A DNA stretch of 9,134 nucleotides from contig JAPKYG010000089.1 of the NCBI GenBank assembly GCA_026394435.1, positions 1-9,134 on the forward strand, given 5' to 3'. This document shows positions 7,229 to 9,134 of this stretch, piece after piece (the first letter of the stretch is position 1; each line of letters starts with the position of its first letter). The stretch is from Methanobacteriota archaeon. Its GTDB lineage: Archaea; Thermoplasmatota; E2; DHVEG-1. The translations under genes and the position numbers were made by a program. A model generated the notes under the pieces. That model saw only the letters and a list, made by a program, of their open reading frames with translations, did no database searches and was not told the DNA's origin.

Positions 7229-7477
7229 TTATTTTTCTTCTATCGTTATCTCATAATTATGAATCACCGGGTTGGTAAGTAACCGCTGGCAAATCTGTTC
7301 GACGTCTTTTTTCACCTGGTTTTTATCTGTTCCATCGACAGTGAGATCAAAAGTCCTAATGGTTTTCGCGTTCTTCACTTTCGGAAAACCAAGGAGATGG
7401 ATTGCTTTCAGGGTGTTGACACCCTCTGGGTCTGAGATACCTTTCTTGAGTTGGATGGTTACTTTGGCTTCGAACAT
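7229..7477 (-). CDS. purS: Phosphoribosylformylglycinamidine synthase subunit PurS
   Basis: A small (82 aa) dimeric protein that bridges PurL and PurQ in FGAM synthetase and helps pass ammonia between them. The sequence fits the family: an N-terminal beta strand FEAKVTIQLKKGISDPEG (2-19), the typical NTLKAIHLLGF helix (21-31), VKNAKTIRTFDLTV (34-47), and a C-terminal NPVIHNYEITIEE (69-81). The ATG at 7477 matches the usual N-terminus. A weak ribosome binding site (AGGCGATG) lies ahead. Purine synthesis is confirmed by purL 14 bases downstream. The 48-base gap to the kinase-like gene carries a 6-bp inverted repeat that could hold a separate promoter or operator. Confidence 0.95.
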   Translation of the reverse strand: MFEAKVTIQLKKGISDPEGVNTLKAIHLLGFPKVKNAKTIRTFDLTVDGTDKNQVKKDVEQICQRLLTNPVIHNYEITIEEK

Positions 7478-7491
7478 AAGATCGCATCGCC

Positions 7492-7513
7492 TAATCTGAA
7501 AATAGATAGATTA
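7492..7513. promoter_or_regulatory. Inverted repeat in front of purS
   Basis: TAATCT (7492-7497) and AGATTA (7508-7513) are perfect inverted copies 10 bases apart in the 48-base spacer before purS. On the minus strand the first-read copy overlaps CTTTAATC, a weak TATA-like sequence. This could be an operator of an internal purSL promoter, but a 6-bp arm in AT-rich DNA may arise by chance. Confidence 0.25.
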
Positions 7514-7525
7514 AAGTATCGTTCC

Positions 7526-8068
7526 TCAGAGTTTTTTAAACACTGTTAAAACCTGTTTTTTAAAATCTTCAAGACTTCCGTTGTTTGAGATTATAATATC
7601 TGCGTTGGCAATGACTTTTTGCAGGCCCCAGCGGATCTCCCGTTTATCCCGCTCCTCTAAATCTTTGAGGTTCTTGCTGTCATCGGCTCTTCCTCGAGAA
7701 ATCGCTCTTTTTCTTCGTAACTCATCTGGTGCGTCAATCGCGATTACCAGGAAATCCATTCCAAGTTCTTTTTTAAAATACTCGATTTCCTCCATGTTTC
7801 GTACGCCATCGATAACGAGAAGAGGTGATTTTTTCAAGGAGCGAATTTTCTCTACGGTCCGTTTCGCCCAGATTGCCATACCATGTTTCTCGCGCATGCT
7901 ATTAGCGACGTCTCCAACGTTTTTGTCATCGAGTGGTTTTCCTTGTCGTTTGGTTTCCTCCCAGACCAAATCACCCATGCGGATGACCGGGATTCCTTTG
8001 TCTTTTGCGAGCTGTACTGCCTCTGATTTTCCTGAGGCAGGCATACCGGTGAACACGATGATTTTCAT
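7526..8068 (-). CDS. P-loop nucleotide kinase-like protein (UPF0200 type)
   Basis: A 180-aa cytoplasmic P-loop protein of the archaeal UPF0200 family, similar in fold to nucleotide and dephospho-CoA kinases. It shows Walker A GMPASGKS (8-15), VIRMGDLVWEETKRQG (28-43) at the substrate-site position, LLVIDGVRNMEEIEYF (83-98) with a Walker-B-like aspartate (D87), and an arginine-rich lid, LRRKRAISRGRADD (117-130). The start at 8068 is fixed by Shine-Dalgarno AAGGAGAC six bases upstream; the reading frame runs 36 codons further but that part is lysine-rich and unlike the family. It is followed by purS 48 bases downstream on the same strand, so a link with nucleotide metabolism is plausible. The substrate is not known to me. 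Archaeal CoA synthesis uses an unrelated dephospho-CoA kinase in at least some lineages, so I avoid that name. Confidence 0.88.
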   Translation of the reverse strand: MKIIVFTGMPASGKSEAVQLAKDKGIPVIRMGDLVWEETKRQGKPLDDKNVGDVANSMREKHGMAIWAKRTVEKIRSLKKSPLLVIDGVRNMEEIEYFKKELGMDFLVIAIDAPDELRRKRAISRGRADDSKNLKDLEERDKREIRWGLQKVIANADIIISNNGSLEDFKKQVLTVFKKL

Positions 8069-8104
8069 TGATGTCTCCTTTTTTTTTTTGGTAAATAATG
8101 AGTG

Positions 8105-8158
8105 CAGGGGAAGAGATGTGAACACTAATTTACTAGTATGTTCCTCTTTTTTCCCCTG
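8105..8158. repeat. Long imperfect hairpin upstream of the UPF0200 gene
   Basis: CAGGGGAA (8105-8112) pairs with TTCCCCTG (8151-8158). Further in, GAG (8113-8115) pairs with CTC (8144-8146), GAACA (8120-8124) with TGTTC (8139-8143), and CTA (8125-8127) with TAG (8134-8136), closing a six-base loop. That gives about 19 pairs over 54 bases with small bulges. It starts 37 bases before the ATG of the minus-strand gene and could be in its mRNA leader or act at DNA level. Confidence 0.55.
8129..8139 (+). repeat. TTTACTAGTAT site, copy 1
   Basis: First of three identical 11-base sites built on the 8-bp palindrome TACTAGTA. This copy lies in the apical part of the hairpin at 8105-8158, about 65 bases upstream of the UPF0200 start codon. 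Confidence 0.5.
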
Positions 8159-8211
8159 TCGATTATACATCATCATCTTTATTTGGAACCTCGACGGGAG
8201 AGCAACATAAT

Positions 8212-8222
8212 ATACTAGTAAA
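8212..8222 (-). repeat. TTTACTAGTAT site, copy 2 (inverted)
   Basis: The same 11-base site in the opposite orientation; plus strand reads ATACTAGTAAA. Its centre is 82 bases from copy 1 and 41 from copy 3. Confidence 0.5.
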
Positions 8223-8251
8223 TGTCTCCATTCTGCTTATCCATGTATATT

Positions 8252-8262
8252 TTTACTAGTAT
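8252..8262 (+). repeat. TTTACTAGTAT site, copy 3
   Basis: Third copy, same orientation as the first. Its last bases overlap an 8-bp inverted repeat, ATAATTGA (8261-8268) with TCAATTAT (8281-8288). Confidence 0.5.
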
Positions 8263-8342
8263 AATTGATAATCGGGCCATTCAATTATCCGTTTAGATTA
8301 TGCCATCCATCTAGGTGGGAATGCTGAAAAAAGTTTCACTTC

Positions 8343-8403
8343 GCGAAATGACGCTACATTTACGCCCGTACTGGGATTTTAACGCGTAAATGACGTCACA
8401 TTT
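8343..8403. repeat. Pair of 20-base direct repeats enclosing a hairpin
   Basis: GCGAAATGACGCTACATTT (8343-8361) and GCGTAAATGACGTCACATTT (8384-8403) are near-identical, with the shared AAATGACG cores 42 bases apart. Across them, CATTTACGC (8357-8365) and GCGTAAATG (8384-8392) form a perfect 9-bp inverted repeat with an 18-base loop, extended outward by GACG (8350-8353) and CGTC (8394-8397). Confidence 0.55.
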
Positions 8404-8541
8404 TAAGGTTCCATATCTGTTGATTCCTAAATATTTCTGTATGCTTCGAATTGTATTTACAGTGTTAATCCCTGAACGAGTTATCTTTTTGTCTGATCCT
8501 ATTAGAAAGAAGGAACTACGGGTACAACCCTCATATAAAAG

Positions 8542-8563
8542 TGTGGGGAGAGAGATTCGAACT
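8542..8563 (-). other. Possible tRNA 3'-end remnant (candidate attachment site)
   Basis: Read on the minus strand this is GAGTTCGAATCTCTCTCCCC followed by ACA. It fits a T loop TTCGAAT, a T-stem 3' strand CTCTC, an acceptor 3' strand TCCCCAC and discriminator A. The T-stem 5' strand pairs at only three of five positions and no matching D arm, anticodon arm or 5' acceptor GTGGGGA is found upstream, so it is not a functional tRNA. A tRNA 3' copy of this kind is what integrases of archaeal elements leave at an attachment site. The resemblance could also be chance. Confidence 0.3.
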
Positions 8564-8854
8564 CGTATTTGTCAACGCATTATACTCGGATAAAGATAAA
8601 ACAGGGAAAAGAAACGAACATAGCTTTACTCGTAAACAGGTGTTCAAATCGTTGTTCATAAAAATTTTGTGTTTTTCTCCTGTTGAATATAGAAAGGCAT
8701 GTCGGGGGCGAGAACATATCCCTGGGGTTATGATTTTACCTCTAAAAAACAGTTAAAATCGTGCCATAGTTTTACAGAATTCCCATATGTTAGATTTCAG
8801 ATATGGGGGGTACATGATAAATGAGAAAGATGTTTTTATCGTGAAAAGAGCGTC

Positions 8855-8870
8855 TTTTTTTTATTTTTTT
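8855..8870 (+). terminator. T-rich tract (T8-A-T7)
   Basis: Fifteen T bases interrupted by a single A make a strong archaeal-style termination tract for any plus-strand transcript entering from the left. It would insulate the PRC-barrel gene, whose candidate promoter lies just after it. No confident plus-strand gene is seen upstream to use it. Confidence 0.4.
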
Positions 8871-8890
8871 CGCTTAAAAATGAAGTAACT

Positions 8891-8900
8891 GTTATATTCC
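8891..8900 (+). promoter_or_regulatory. Candidate TATA box of the PRC-barrel gene
   Basis: GTTATATTCC would start transcription near 8922 and give a leader of about 39 bases containing the ribosome binding site GGAGGT. An alternative is CGCTTAAAAA just upstream (8871-8880). Confidence 0.35.
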
Positions 8901-8960
8901 AAAGCAGAATGGACGATACATAAGTTCAAAAATTGTAAAAGAACAATGGAGGTATAGAAA

Positions 8961-9134
8961 ATGCCAGCATTTAAGATGGAAGATCTACGGAATAAACCTG
9001 TTTTCGATAGTAATGGAGTGCAGGTAGGTAATATAATACTAACACAACAAGATAAGAAGACGAAATTAGTAAGTACAGCTCAATTACAGATAAACCCTAA
9101 CTTGAAGATAAAGTACCCCGACATATATAGAAGT
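8961..9134 (+). CDS. PRC-barrel domain protein, 5' part (cut by window edge)
   Basis: The first 58 codons of a plus-strand gene. The start is well defined: Shine-Dalgarno GGAGGT (8948-8953) seven bases before the ATG. The protein opens MPAFKMEDLRNKPVFDSNGV and continues QVGNIILTQQDKKTKLV, the pattern of a PRC-barrel: a Leu-x-(G/N)-K-x-V strand, a short D-x-x-G turn and an (I/V)-G-x-(I/V) strand. PRC-barrel proteins are small beta-barrel proteins common in euryarchaea, related to the RimM C-terminal domain; their role in archaea is largely unknown and often suspected to concern RNA, ribosome or cell division. The missing 3' part prevents judging domain number or total length. The domain call rests on a partial match. 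Confidence 0.65.
   Translation, partial: MPAFKMEDLRNKPVFDSNGVQVGNIILTQQDKKTKLVSTAQLQINPNLKIKYPDIYRS

Larger units (their letters stand above)
8069..8960. other. 892-base region without a convincing gene
   Basis: Between the UPF0200 gene and the PRC-barrel gene I find no ORF with both a ribosome binding site and a recognisable product. The left part (8100-8410) is dense in palindromes and repeats. The middle (8542-8563) resembles the 3' end of a tRNA read on the minus strand. The right part (8600-8940) is AT-rich and contains only a weak hairpin (8782-8807) and a T tract (8855-8870). Open frames on both strands across 8321-8593 lack good starts. The region may be a relic of insertion or a regulatory hub. 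Confidence 0.5.

Noticed and set aside
8069..8176. 36-residue N-terminal extension of the UPF0200 protein
   Set aside because: It is low-complexity and lysine-rich, runs through the hairpin and poly-A region, and the Shine-Dalgarno marks 8068 as the start.
7581..8210. 209-codon plus-strand frame opposite the UPF0200 gene
   Set aside because: It is an antisense shadow, rich in serine and phenylalanine from complementing the real gene.
8390..8593. 67-codon plus-strand ORF
   Set aside because: It has no ribosome binding site, starts inside the direct repeat and has no recognisable features.
8542..8640. Complete tRNA gene on the minus strand
   Set aside because: No matching 5' acceptor strand, D arm or anticodon arm is present, and the T stem pairs at only three of five positions.
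8541..8756. 71-codon plus-strand ORF beginning MWGERFEL
   Set aside because: The opening residues are the typical false translation of a reversed tRNA T arm, and the remainder has no family resemblance; a TATA-like sequence at 8532-8540 is not enough.
8782..8807. CCCATAT/ATATGGG hairpin with 12-base loop
   Set aside because: It is a single 7-bp AT-rich stem with no adjacent gene end or T tract and is compatible with chance.

Overview
The window looks like a piece of an archaeal chromosome, most likely euryarchaeal. The evidence is gene content and signals: a partial Alba chromatin protein, a fused ThiD-ThiN thiamine enzyme, an IorAB 2-oxoacid:ferredoxin oxidoreductase, a small-type PurL that works with PurS, an archaeal P-loop kinase-like protein of the UPF0200 type, and a PRC-barrel protein. 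Promoters carry archaeal TATA boxes about 27 bases before the inferred transcription start. Strong Shine-Dalgarno starts and at least one apparently leaderless start (thiDN) occur together. I cannot name the species; an uncultivated Thermoplasmata-like or related lineage is only a guess.

Layout. 1-155 (minus): 5' part of albA, cut by the window edge. 239-1588 (minus): thiDN. 1589-2339: a signal-rich intergenic region with a 10-bp-phased array of GGTWAACC-like sites, a probable 36-aa small ORF (minus, 1774-1884), an AT-rich element that reads as a TATA box on both strands, a 65-bp inverted repeat and the iorA promoter. 2340-4217 and 4214-4807 (plus): iorA and iorB, overlapping by ATGA. 4808-4862: convergent spacer with T-rich stop signals for both sides. 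4863-8068 (minus, read right to left): UPF0200 kinase-like gene, purS, purL, closely spaced and probably one transcription unit. 8069-8960: nearly 900 bases without a convincing gene but rich in repeats and palindromes, including a possible tRNA 3'-end remnant. 8961-9134 (plus): start of a PRC-barrel protein, cut by the window edge.

How the genes work together. thiDN covers HMP phosphorylation and its coupling to the thiazole phosphate, so it makes thiamine phosphate, whose diphosphate is the cofactor of the neighbouring IorA. IorAB oxidatively decarboxylates aryl 2-oxoacids from amino acid breakdown to acyl-CoA and reduced ferredoxin. PurS and PurL are two of the three parts of FGAM synthetase in purine synthesis; PurQ, the glutaminase, is not in the window. 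The core genes are ordinary. The unexplained parts are the two intergenic regions, 1700-2160 and 8100-8600. No complete new system can be shown from this sequence alone.
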